A DNA stretch of 55,716 nucleotides, from contig JAUWPB010000004.1 of NCBI GenBank assembly GCA_030611805.1, forward strand, positions 1 to 55,716. The letters run 5' to 3'. The notes under the pieces are model-generated. The model made no database searches. It saw only the letters and a list, made by a program, of their open reading frames with translations, and had not been told where the DNA came from. Positions 18,616-27,447 of this stretch are shown piece after piece. Every line of letters starts with the position of its first letter. The first letter of the stretch is position 1. The stretch comes from Nanobdellota archaeon. Its GTDB lineage: Archaea; Nanobdellota; Nanobdellia; Pacearchaeales; GW2011-AR1. The position numbers and the translations under genes are program-made.

Positions 18616-18625
18616 GTGTCCTCGC

Positions 18626-20272
18626 ATGGCTAACATAAAATTTTCAAGAAAAATATTTGAAAAAGAAGTAGGAAAACTTGATGAGAAAATGCAGAATCGG
18701 ATTGCCATGTTTGGAACTACTTTGGAGAGTTTTAATGACAAGGAAATGGAACTTGAAATAAATCCAGATCGTCCTGATATTATTTCTTATCAGGGATTCA
18801 AAAGGTCTTTCCTTGCTTTTTTAGGGGAAAAAACAGGATTGAAAAAATATAAAATAAACAAACCAGAAAAAAATTACAAGGTAATTATAGATTCTTCTGT
18901 AAAGAATATCCGTCCTTATACTGCTTGCGCAATTGTCAAAGGATTAAGATTTAATGATGAAAAAATAAAAGAACTGGTTGAGATACAGGAAAAATTGCAT
19001 TTTACTATAGGAAGAAAAAGAAAAAAGCTTGCGATAGGGATTTATCCTTTGGAAAAAATTAAACTGCCAATAACTTTCAAGGCATTAGAGCCAGATAAAA
19101 TAAAGTTTATTCCTTTGGAATCAGAAAAGGAAATGTCCGGGCTTCAAATTCTTCAAAGACATCCTGCAGGAAGAGATTATGCCCATCTTTTAGCAGGGAA
19201 AGAAAAATTTCCGATATTTACTGATGCGGATAATAATATTTTAAGCATGCCTCCAATAATCAACTCTCAATTAACAGGAAAGATAACAGAAAAAACAAAA
19301 GATGTTTTCATAGAATGTTCTGGTTTTGATTTTGAAATTTTAAAAAAATGTCTCAACATAATCGTAACAAGTTTAGCAGATATGGGAGGGAATATTTATC
19401 AAATGGAATTAAAATATAAGAGAAAACAAATCACCCCGGATTTAACTCCGGAGAAAGCAAAAATATCTTTAGAAAATACAAACAAACTTTTGGGATTGAA
19501 TCTTAAAGAGAAAGAACTTAAACAATTAATCAAAAAGATGGGGCATGATTATAATAAAAGTTTTGTTGAAATTCCTGCATGGCGGACAGATATTCTGCAT
19601 GAGGTTGATTTAATTGAAGATGTTGCAATTGCTTATGGTTATGAAAACTTTGTTCCTGAAATTCCGGAGATAGCGACCATAGGACAGGAAGATACAAAAG
19701 AAATAATCAAAAGAAAACTTTCAGATATTTTTACCGGACTTGACATGCTGGAAGTTTCAAATTATCATTTAACAATTAAAAAAGATCAGTTTACAAAAAT
19801 GGGAGTTCAGGAAAAGCAAGAAAAGAACTTTGTGGAATTAGAAGAATCAAAAACAAATTATACAATTTTAAGAAAAGACATTGTACATTATTTGTTGAAA
19901 GTTTTTTCAGAGAATATAGATTCAGAATATCCTCAGGCGATTTTTGAGACAGGAAAAGTTTTTGTGTTGGAAAATGAAATACTTGAAAAAGAAAATCTTG
20001 CAGCAGCGATTGCTCCTGGAAACTTTACACAGGCAAAACAAGTTCTTGAATATTTATTTAGGATGATTGATATAAAAATAAGTTTGAAAGAACCAAAAGA
20101 ATGCCCTTTGCATTTTATTGAAGGCAGAGTTGCAGAGATAATTTTAAAAAATAAATCAATCGGATTTATTGGAGAGGTTCACCCTAAGATTTTAAAGAAC
20201 TGGAAAATAAAAATGCCTGTTGCATTGTTTGAGATTAATCTTGAAGAAGTTTTTGAGGCGTTGAAAGAGTAG
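18626..20272 (+). CDS. pheT: Phenylalanyl-tRNA synthetase beta subunit
   Basis: ELEINPDRPDIISYQGFKRSFLAF, WRTDILHEVDLIEDVAIAYGYENFVPE. Confidence 0.95.
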   Translation: MANIKFSRKIFEKEVGKLDEKMQNRIAMFGTTLESFNDKEMELEINPDRPDIISYQGFKRSFLAFLGEKTGLKKYKINKPEKNYKVIIDSSVKNIRPYTACAIVKGLRFNDEKIKELVEIQEKLHFTIGRKRKKLAIGIYPLEKIKLPITFKALEPDKIKFIPLESEKEMSGLQILQRHPAGRDYAHLLAGKEKFPIFTDADNNILSMPPIINSQLTGKITEKTKDVFIECSGFDFEILKKCLNIIVTSLADMGGNIYQMELKYKRKQITPDLTPEKAKISLENTNKLLGLNLKEKELKQLIKKMGHDYNKSFVEIPAWRTDILHEVDLIEDVAIAYGYENFVPEIPEIATIGQEDTKEIIKRKLSDIFTGLDMLEVSNYHLTIKKDQFTKMGVQEKQEKNFVELEESKTNYTILRKDIVHYLLKVFSENIDSEYPQAIFETGKVFVLENEILEKENLAAAIAPGNFTQAKQVLEYLFRMIDIKISLKEPKECPLHFIEGRVAEIILKNKSIGFIGEVHPKILKNWKIKMPVALFEINLEEVFEALKE

Positions 20273-20305
20273 GAGATTGGAATCAGAAAAAATAAAACTA
20301 AAGAA

Positions 20306-20935
20306 TTACTTGCCTACATAACCCTTAGCAATTCTTTCCACTAAAGAAATTTTATTGTCAGGTTCTCTTAATCCTTCTCCTAATTTTAGAGACATCTCCT
20401 GAATTTTATAATCATCTGTTTTTAATCTTTCAAGATAATCATCTAAGTTTAAGGAACTATTATGCATAAAACCAACTAATGAAATTTCTGAATTAGGTAA
20501 CTTGTATTCAAATACAATGTTTGGAAAATCGTGAAAACTTAATTGGTATCTATCACGATTATTTGGAACAACAATTAAAGGAAAATTCCACTTACTTTGT
20601 TTACTCTTTTTGGCATAAAGAATTCTTTTTTCAGGGCTAACAGATTGCTCAAAAATATTACTAATTTCATCTTCAAATTCTTTAATTGATCTTTGAAAAC
20701 TATCTATTTCAAAATCATTTGAGATATAATTAATTCCAAAATCATTTTTTAAAATTTCTTTATCTTTAATTGATACTTTCTGACAAGTGAAAAGATTATA
20801 TTCCTCTGTTCCTTGTAAAAGAACAGCATGGTCATCAATTTCAGATTGTGCAATCAAATTACCACAAAGCCCATTAGTTTTAGAATTTCTCCCTTTGAAT
20901 TCTTTTAAGATTCCAGTAATTTTATACTCGGTCAT
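20306..20935 (-). CDS. Hypothetical protein inserted between two pheT 3' ends
   Basis: 209-aa ORF, no recognised domain. Confidence 0.6.
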   Translation of the reverse strand: MTEYKITGILKEFKGRNSKTNGLCGNLIAQSEIDDHAVLLQGTEEYNLFTCQKVSIKDKEILKNDFGINYISNDFEIDSFQRSIKEFEDEISNIFEQSVSPEKRILYAKKSKQSKWNFPLIVVPNNRDRYQLSFHDFPNIVFEYKLPNSEISLVGFMHNSSLNLDDYLERLKTDDYKIQEMSLKLGEGLREPDNKISLVERIAKGYVGK

Positions 20936-20990
20936 GATAATAAAGTTGGAATATCATTTATAAACCTTTCTTTTATGATACTACTATAAA

Positions 20991-21029
20991 ATTAATTTGG
21001 AAGAAGTTTTTAGGGTGTTGGAAAATTAA
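20991..21029 (+). pseudogene. Second, diverged copy of the pheT 3' end
   Basis: Encodes INLEEVFRVLEN* versus PheT INLEEVFEALKE*; about 30/39 nt identical, same length. Confidence 0.75.
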
Positions 21030-21262
21030 ATTGTAAATGGTTCATTAAGAACTTCATAAAAACTATCCATTTCTGGAGGTGTTGCTCTACGTGAATAAAA
21101 TCTCCCACATTCTGCGCAATAACAATGTGCCTTAGTTTGAAAATGATAAATGAAAATTGATTGAACTTCTTCTCCAAGATGCCCTTTCTTAGCACATGCT
21201 TCTTGTTTTTGAGCGATTTTATTCAAACGATTCATTAAATTTTCAAATTTAGATTCATCCAT
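21026..21262 (-). CDS. Hypothetical CxxC protein
   Basis: 78-aa ORF with CYCAECG. Confidence 0.5.
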   Translation of the reverse strand: MDESKFENLMNRLNKIAQKQEACAKKGHLGEEVQSIFIYHFQTKAHCYCAECGRFYSRRATPPEMDSFYEVLNEPFTI

Positions 21263-21302
21263 CTTAAAAATATTAAGAATTACTTATTTAATAATATTTC
21301 CC

Positions 21303-21788
21303 CTATCCAAAATAACCTTTACCATTCACTTCAACTTTATTTCCTAAATTATTTTTCATCACATCAAGAACATCCAGCACATCTTTTTTTATTTCCTGCC
21401 ACATCTTATAAGATTCTTTCACAAAATCTGCTTCTTTTTCTTCTTCAAAATTAATATCTAATTCAATTAATCTAATTTCTGTTTTTGATAATTGGCCATA
21501 AATATTTGTCAGCTTCTTTTTTTCTTTAATTCCAATTGATTTAATAATAGAAAATATAAACATCGGAGCATTTACTGGATTTAAAATAGCTTCAACAAAT
21601 CTCAAATAATTTGAAAATTTATCTGCCAGGAATTTTCTTATTTCCCTTATTAAAAAATCTGTTTCAATTTCTGCAACTTTTTCTATCTGAAAATCTTTGT
21701 TCAAGTCATCAAAACTTGGTAAGTCATATTTCTTCTGAATCTTTTGATAATTTTTCTTTAAATTTTCTAAATTAGATTTTTCTTTCAT
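21303..21788 (-). CDS. Hypothetical protein
   Basis: 161-aa charged ORF. Confidence 0.5.
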   Translation of the reverse strand: MKEKSNLENLKKNYQKIQKKYDLPSFDDLNKDFQIEKVAEIETDFLIREIRKFLADKFSNYLRFVEAILNPVNAPMFIFSIIKSIGIKEKKKLTNIYGQLSKTEIRLIELDINFEEEKEADFVKESYKMWQEIKKDVLDVLDVMKNNLGNKVEVNGKGYFG

Positions 21789-21826
21789 ATAAAAAGTTAA
21801 GAATAAGGTTATTTAAAGTTGTTGGA

Positions 21827-21899
21827 AGCCTCAGCTGGGGATTGAACCCAGGACCTCTACATTACCGATGTAACACTCTACCAACTGAGCTACTGAGGC
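21827..21899 (-). tRNA. tRNA-Thr(GGT)
   Basis: Cloverleaf GCCTCAG TA GCTC...CGGTAAT anticodon loop, GGTTCAATC T-loop, CTGAGGC. Confidence 0.93.
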
Positions 21900-21955
21900 A
21901 TAGTTGATAATTTTTTTAGAACTATATAAAATTTAGGTTTGGACAACTTTGCAAA

Positions 21956-22267
21956 TTATTTTTTCATTGTCCTTAAAAAAAAGAATACTAAGAGAACTAT
22001 TAAAAATGCAAGTGAGACAAATCCAAAAATCATTGAAAGCAAAAAAAACAAATTGTTATAAATTTCGTTGTTTGAAACATTATAGATAACAAATGAAAGA
22101 ATAAATAAAATTGCGAACAAAATTAAATTTTTTAAAACAAGATTAATTTTTAGTCTATCTGAACGAACTAATTTTTTAGGTTTACGAACAACTTTTTTAG
22201 TTGTCTTCTTGGAAACTTTTCTTACAGATTTCTTTATAACTTTTTTCACCTTCTTTTTTACTACCAT
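21956..22267 (-). CDS. Lys-rich N-terminus, two-TM hypothetical protein
   Basis: KKKVKKVIKKSVRKVSKKTTKK followed by hydrophobic helices. Confidence 0.5.
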   Translation of the reverse strand: MVVKKKVKKVIKKSVRKVSKKTTKKVVRKPKKLVRSDRLKINLVLKNLILFAILFILSFVIYNVSNNEIYNNLFFLLSMIFGFVSLAFLIVLLVFFFLRTMKK

Positions 22268-22303
22268 CTTATAATATATATTAGAGAATATAGTTTATAA
22301 ATA

Positions 22304-22690
22304 TTACTCTAAAAATTGAAATTTTTCTCCTATATTAGTATTATTCCCTTTCCAATCCATTCGAATTGCATAAATTGTCATTGCCTTCATGTTTCCAAAA
22401 ATAGAGCCGAGCCAAGAAACATAAAGCTTTGTTGCAGTTAACATTCCTGGGATGGTTGCATAATCTATCTCTTGCCCTCTAAGAGTAACAGTAAAGCTAA
22501 CATAAGTAAATAATATTAATGCTATTAAAAATATTGCAAATAATTTATGTTTTAATCTTTTTATTTCGATTACCACCCATATGGCTATAATTAAAACAGC
22601 CATGACAAATAAAGTAATTCCGACCACCATTGAAATTAAAAGAACAAAGAGTATAAAAATATTTCGGAGAAAAGAATTTTGCACTTTCAA
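22304..22690 (-). CDS. Hypothetical membrane protein
   Basis: 128-aa hydrophobic ORF. Confidence 0.55.
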   Translation of the reverse strand: MKVQNSFLRNIFILFVLLISMVVGITLFVMAVLIIAIWVVIEIKRLKHKLFAIFLIALILFTYVSFTVTLRGQEIDYATIPGMLTATKLYVSWLGSIFGNMKAMTIYAIRMDWKGNNTNIGEKFQFLE

Positions 22691-22756
22691 AAGATATTAT
22701 CAAAGAATTATCTACAGAGCATAAATTTTAATACTCTTTTGACAAAAGAAATTCAT

Positions 22757-22829
22757 AGCCCTGTAGTACAGTGGTCAAGTATTTCGGACTCTGAATCCGG
22801 AGACCCAGGTTCGAATCCTGGCAGGGCTA
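22757..22829 (+). tRNA. tRNA-Gln(CTG)
   Basis: AGCCCTG...TTCGGACTCTGAATCCGG...GGTTCGAATCCTGGCAGGGCT. Confidence 0.92.
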
Positions 22830-22882
22830 TTGATTCAAACCAAGGTTCGATACCCAAAGAGGGCACGAGGACCTCTTCGAGG

Positions 22883-22898
22883 ATCCTGGCAGGGCTAT
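22883..22898 (+). repeat. Duplicate of tRNA-Gln 3' terminus
   Basis: atcctggcagggctat identical to 22815-22830. Confidence 0.8.
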
Positions 22899-22964
22899 AT
22901 TAAAAATAAATTCTGACAAAACTTTAATCAATAAATTTAAATAGATTATATTCATTAGTTATAT

Positions 22965-23216
22965 ATGGTAGAAAAAGAGGTCGGAAAAGTTTCCGGTTAC
23001 TTTAGCCATGTGGAAGTTGCTGCTATAAAGTTGTCAGCAGGATTGAAAGTTGGAGATAAAATACATATAAAGGGTCATACAACTGACATTGAACAAAATG
23101 TAGAGGGCATACAAATAGAAAAGAAAGAAGTGAAAAAAGCAAAAAAGGGCGACCACATTGGAATAAAAGTTTCTGAAAAAGTAAGACCACATGATAAGGT
23201 GTTTTTAGTGAAATAG
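22965..23216 (+). CDS. Elongation-factor domain-2-like small protein
   Basis: VGKVSGYFSHVEVAAIKLSAGLKVGDKIHIKGHTTDIEQNVEGIQIEKKEV. Confidence 0.75.
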   Translation: MVEKEVGKVSGYFSHVEVAAIKLSAGLKVGDKIHIKGHTTDIEQNVEGIQIEKKEVKKAKKGDHIGIKVSEKVRPHDKVFLVK

Positions 23217-23348
23217 ATTATTTTTAATTCATGTTTATGGACATAGAAGTAATTAATAAAAACTGAAACAAAAATATTAATTGGGCATTCATCTTGCGAG
23301 TTTAACGAGTGCAAATATTTTTAAATTAATTTGATCTCTTTTATTAAA

Positions 23349-23377
23349 GCCCCGATAGTTCAGATGCCAAGAATTCC
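23349..23377 (+). pseudogene. Orphan 5' segment of tRNA-Glu
   Basis: gccccgatagttcagatgccaagaattcc, 28/29 identical to the start of the tRNA at 23510. Confidence 0.8.
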
Positions 23378-23509
23378 TATTCCCAATTTACTCTTGCTTA
23401 TTAATATTGATTTTACTACAAGAGCAAATTACTCACCCTTTCACAGACGTCGGCATACTGAGTATTCTAAAAATTTATAAATAGAAATCTAATTAGTTTA
23501 GTAAGTTAT

Positions 23510-23686
23510 GCCCCGATAGTTCAGAGGCCAAGAATTCCGCCCTCTCAAGAAATGTTTTTGAATTTTTAAATAAATTTTAAAACTAGAGAGGTGATTTAGT
23601 CTCGATGAGAGGAAAAATCTATGCATCTCAATGCAACCTTCTCTTGGAGAACGGCGGTGACCCGAGTTCGAATCTCGGTCGGGGCG
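23510..23686 (+). tRNA. tRNA-Glu(CTC) with about 104-nt intron (about 23548-23651)
   Basis: Exon 1 GCCCCGATAGTTCAGAGGCCAAGAATTCCGCCCTCTCA; exon 2 CGGCGGTGACCCGAGTTCGAATCTCGGTCGGGGC; anticodon stem CCGCC/GGCGG. Confidence 0.88.
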
Positions 23687-23800
23687 TTTCAAATATTCCT
23701 TAGCCACTAATTCAAATAAAAAATACGAGCTTCGGACGAGCAGAGTGAGAATGTTGGCGGGGGCATATTATTTAATAAACTCTTGATTCTTTAACATTTT

Positions 23801-24613
23801 ATGGCAACAAAACACCAAATGCGTTCGGCGAAAAGATTAAAGAATCTTAAGAAGCAGCGAGGCAAGTATCCTTTGTTGTTGAATAAAATAATTGAAATTT
23901 CAGATATTATTTTGGAAATTCTTGATGCGAGGTTTCCGAAAGAGATGCAAAATAAAGAGATTGAAAAATTGGTTAAGGATAAAGGCAAGAAGATAATTTA
24001 TGTTTTAAATAAGTCTGATCTTACGAGGAAACGGGATAAAAGTTTTAACCCACGGGTTTTTGTTTCGTGTAAAAATAATAATGGGGTTAATGAACTGAGA
24101 AATAAAATTAAGCAGGAAGCAACAAAGATTAATAAGATAGGAGAATATAATCGTATTCAGGTAGGGGTTATCGGATATCCAAACACTGGAAAGAGTTCTT
24201 TGATTAATCTTTTAATTGGGAGAACTTCTGCGAAGACAGGAGCAGAGGCGGGCTTTACAAAAGGGATACAAAAATTGAGGCTGACTAAAGATATACTTTT
24301 ATTAGATTCTCCAGGGGTTATTCCTACTGAAGATTATTCTATGACAAGCGAGGAGAAAATTGCAAAGCAGGTGAAAGTTGGAGGGAGATCATATAATCAG
24401 GTTAAGAATCCGGAACTTGCGCTTAATGAAATTGTAAAGAGCAATAAAAAAGATTTGGAAAAATTTTATAAAATTAAATTCAGGGACGCAGAAGATTTAA
24501 TTGAAAAGATTGGCAGGAAAAAAGGTTTTTTGAAAAAACACAGCGAGGTTGATTCTGACAGGGCAGCAAGACTAGTTTTAAAAGATTGGCAGTTAGGAGA
24601 TATCAGAATATAA
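23801..24613 (+). CDS. Circularly permuted GTPase (YlqF/RbgA-like)
   Basis: NKSD (G4) before GYPNTGKSS (G1) and DSPGV (G3). Confidence 0.85.
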   Translation: MATKHQMRSAKRLKNLKKQRGKYPLLLNKIIEISDIILEILDARFPKEMQNKEIEKLVKDKGKKIIYVLNKSDLTRKRDKSFNPRVFVSCKNNNGVNELRNKIKQEATKINKIGEYNRIQVGVIGYPNTGKSSLINLLIGRTSAKTGAEAGFTKGIQKLRLTKDILLLDSPGVIPTEDYSMTSEEKIAKQVKVGGRSYNQVKNPELALNEIVKSNKKDLEKFYKIKFRDAEDLIEKIGRKKGFLKKHSEVDSDRAARLVLKDWQLGDIRI

Positions 24614-24635
24614 AACAGAATTAAATTTCACAATA

Positions 24636-26000
24636 TTATCTCCTTTTAGGCCTTTGAGAATGATTTCTTCCATGATTATAATCTGATTCTTTTCTGTTAT
24701 TTCCTCGCCATGTATTTGCCCTTTTTCTATTTGAGGTTTTGCTAGTCTGATTCCCATTGCTCCTTTCTCCACTAAAACTTCTGTTATTTCTTTGCCTGTT
24801 ATCCCGTCCTCTGCTAAAATTTCTTTCGCGTGAAACGCCATAACCCCTGTGTCTCCCGGAACTATTTCTATCAACGATTATTCTAACTCTTTTTAATAGC
24901 GGGGCTTTGACTTCTGTGATTTTTAATTTTTCATCTCTGGAAACATTTCCGAAATTTTCGTAATCTCTGCTGCATAAAATATTAATCGCGATTCCTTCTT
25001 TTCCTGCTCGTGCTGTTCTGCCAATTCTATGAATATATTCTTCGCTTGTTTTTGGGATGTCATAATTATAGACATGACTTACTCCCTGAATATCAAGCCC
25101 TCTCGCAGCAACATCTGTGCATACTAAAATATTTACCCCGCCCTTGCTGTTAAATTCATTCAAAACTCTGCTCCTTTTGTTTTGGTTTAATCCTCCATGG
25201 ATTGCTTTTACATTCATTCCAAAATTCTTCAAATTTTTAGTTACAAAATCAACATTTCTTCGGGTAGAACAAAATACCATGACTAATTTGGCCTTTTCTT
25301 TTTCCAACAAGTGAACAAACAAAGAAAATTTTAAACCATCGGGAATATCATAATAAATTTGTTTTAGTTTTGAAGCATCTATATGTGATTCAACAGAAAT
25401 TTCTTCTGGGGTTTTGGTGTATTTTCCGGCTAAATATCCCATCTCTGAGGAAATCGTTGCTGAGAAAAGCATGGTCTGTCTTTTCTCCGGGCATTTTTTT
25501 AAAATTTTTTTAACATCAAATTGAAAACCCATATCAAACATTCTGTCCACTTCATCTAAAACAAGAAATTTAACCTCACTTAAATCTAAAGTTCCGCGAC
25601 TCAAATGGTCCAAAATCCTTCCGGGAGTTCCGACAACTACATCTGTATTTTTTAAAAGTCTAATTTGATTCTCAATACTAACACCTCCATAAACTGACAA
25701 AACTTTTAACTTCTTGTGTTTTGAAAATTTTGCAATAGCGTTTGCAACCTGCTCAGCGAGTTCTCGTGTTGGCGTTAAAACTAAAGCCTGAACTTTTCCA
25801 TTTTTTTCTAAATTTTCTATAATGCCAGATGCAAATGCTATAGTTTTTCCAGAACCTGTTGCAGAACCGCCAATTACATCTTTTCCAGCTAACACTAGAG
25901 GAATTGTTTTTTCCTGAATTTCTGACGGAGTTGTGATGTTCGCTTTTTCAAGCACAGACACAAACTCACGACTTAGTCCGAGTTCTTCAAATGTTTTCAT
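24636..26000 (-). CDS. DEAD-box RNA helicase with RG/N-rich tail
   Basis: SATGSGKT, PTRELAEQ, DEVD, SAT, HRIGRTARAGKEG. Confidence 0.95.
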   Translation of the reverse strand: MKTFEELGLSREFVSVLEKANITTPSEIQEKTIPLVLAGKDVIGGSATGSGKTIAFASGIIENLEKNGKVQALVLTPTRELAEQVANAIAKFSKHKKLKVLSVYGGVSIENQIRLLKNTDVVVGTPGRILDHLSRGTLDLSEVKFLVLDEVDRMFDMGFQFDVKKILKKCPEKRQTMLFSATISSEMGYLAGKYTKTPEEISVESHIDASKLKQIYYDIPDGLKFSLFVHLLEKEKAKLVMVFCSTRRNVDFVTKNLKNFGMNVKAIHGGLNQNKRSRVLNEFNSKGGVNILVCTDVAARGLDIQGVSHVYNYDIPKTSEEYIHRIGRTARAGKEGIAINILCSRDYENFGNVSRDEKLKITEVKAPLLKRVRIIVDRNSSGRHRGYGVSRERNFSRGRDNRQRNNRSFSGERSNGNQTSKTSNRKRANTWRGNNRKESDYNHGRNHSQRPKRR

Positions 26001-26032
26001 TTTGTTAATATATTATTCTATCAAGAATTAAC

Positions 26033-26065
26033 TTGAACACAAAGCCCTTTGCAACTTGCGTTCAA
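26033..26065 (-). promoter_or_regulatory. Strong hairpin in the leader of the DEAD-box helicase gene
   Basis: TTGAACGCAAGTTGCAAAGGGCTTTGTGTTCAA on minus strand: near-perfect inverted repeat about 35 nt upstream of the start codon. Confidence 0.5.
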
Positions 26066-26209
26066 GGACTTTTCAACATATAATCATCTTAAAGGAAATT
26101 ATAGGTTTATAAGAGTATTGATTTTTGTTTTTTTGAAAGATTGGTTGTTGAGAGAAAGCATTATCCTCCAATTGTCAATATCTATAAACAATATTCTCCT
26201 AGATTTTAA

Positions 26210-26455
26210 ATGACAAAACAATGGTATGTATATATTCTTGAATGTCAGGATGGTTCGTTTTATACTGGTGTTACAAATGATATTGATGCTCGGATGAATG
26301 CACATGCAGAGGGAAAAGGAAGCAAGTATGTTTGCAAGAATGGTTTTAAGAAATTGCTTAAAGTTAAACTGTGCGAGGATAAATCAGATGCGTGCAAGTG
26401 CGAGTATGAAATTAAGAAACTCCCTCGGAATCAGAAGTTGAATTGGTTTAGTTGA
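26210..26455 (+). CDS. GIY-YIG endonuclease domain protein
   Basis: WYVYILECQDGSFYTGVTNDIDARMNAH. Confidence 0.9.
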   Translation: MTKQWYVYILECQDGSFYTGVTNDIDARMNAHAEGKGSKYVCKNGFKKLLKVKLCEDKSDACKCEYEIKKLPRNQKLNWFS

Positions 26456-26543
26456 TTTTTCTAAATAAACTTTTTAATCTTCGGCGAAGACATTTCAATA
26501 ATTTTATAAACATCATTCACTTGTATAAATTAAAGAGGTCAAA

Positions 26544-27440
26544 ATGAATTTCAAACATATTTTAATATTTTTATTTATCCTGGCAATTGTCCCGACAATA
26601 ACAGCGTTAGACAAGGGTTATTGTGTAATTGCAGAAGTTTCAGATATTAGTCCAAGTTCAATTGGAATTGGAGAGGAGTTCACAGTAGGTGTGCAAATTG
26701 AAAATTGCGGGGACCAAATGCCAGAATATGTTTATTTTGAATTACTAAATCCTCCAACAGACATTACAATTAAAGAACCGCTTGTCATGAATATTTCTAA
26801 ATTATATTATGGAAGCAGTGAAAGATTTATTACTTATCATATGAGAACAACTGAAGATGCCCAACCCGGAACCCATGTAATTAAAACTAAGTTAACTTAC
26901 GGGGGAAGAGGATTTTCAATGATGAGAAATTATGATATTACTTTTAGTGTTATAGGAGACAAAGCAGAGTTGAGCATTGCATCGCTTAAAACTTCACCTG
27001 TGCTCCCGCTTGAAAGAGAAACTGTTGAGCTAACTTTAAGAATAGAAAATACCGGAGATGGAACTGCAAAATCAGTAAGTGTTTACGCAGACCATCCGTT
27101 CCAGGGATTAAAGCAATCATTTCTTGGTGCACTTGATTCAGATGAGGACGGTCCGGCTGTCTTAACTTTTATTGTAAATGAAGCAGGAGAATTTGAATTT
27201 CCTGTCACTATTTCTTACAAAGATGATTTTGGAGAGAATGAAATAAAAACAATGATAAACATTAATGTGCTGGAAAAAAAATCAAATGCAGGAATGATTC
27301 TCTCTGCAATATTAATAGTCGCTGTTTTTGGAGGAGGAATATATTATTTTATTAAAACAAAAAAATCAAAAGATAAAATTATTCATCAACTTCTCAAGGG
27401 GCATGATTTAGGTAAGAAAAAATCCTTGAGGAGAAAATGA
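26544..27440 (+). CDS. Secreted/membrane-anchored CARDB/NEW3-like protein (COG1361-like)
   Basis: Signal peptide, Ig-like domains, C-terminal TM; upstream of ABC genes. Confidence 0.7.
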   Translation: MNFKHILIFLFILAIVPTITALDKGYCVIAEVSDISPSSIGIGEEFTVGVQIENCGDQMPEYVYFELLNPPTDITIKEPLVMNISKLYYGSSERFITYHMRTTEDAQPGTHVIKTKLTYGGRGFSMMRNYDITFSVIGDKAELSIASLKTSPVLPLERETVELTLRIENTGDGTAKSVSVYADHPFQGLKQSFLGALDSDEDGPAVLTFIVNEAGEFEFPVTISYKDDFGENEIKTMININVLEKKSNAGMILSAILIVAVFGGGIYYFIKTKKSKDKIIHQLLKGHDLGKKKSLRRK

Positions 27441-27447
27441 GGAAAAA

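Noticed and set aside
23720-23770. Duplicate of tRNA-Glu 3' end (gttggcgggggcat)
   Set aside because: Only loosely similar to cggtcggggcg; could be chance
24593-24874. Minus ORF MIEIVPGDTGVMAFHAKEI...
   Set aside because: Alternative frame of the DEAD-box helicase RG-rich tail; protein-like appearance follows from repetitive codons
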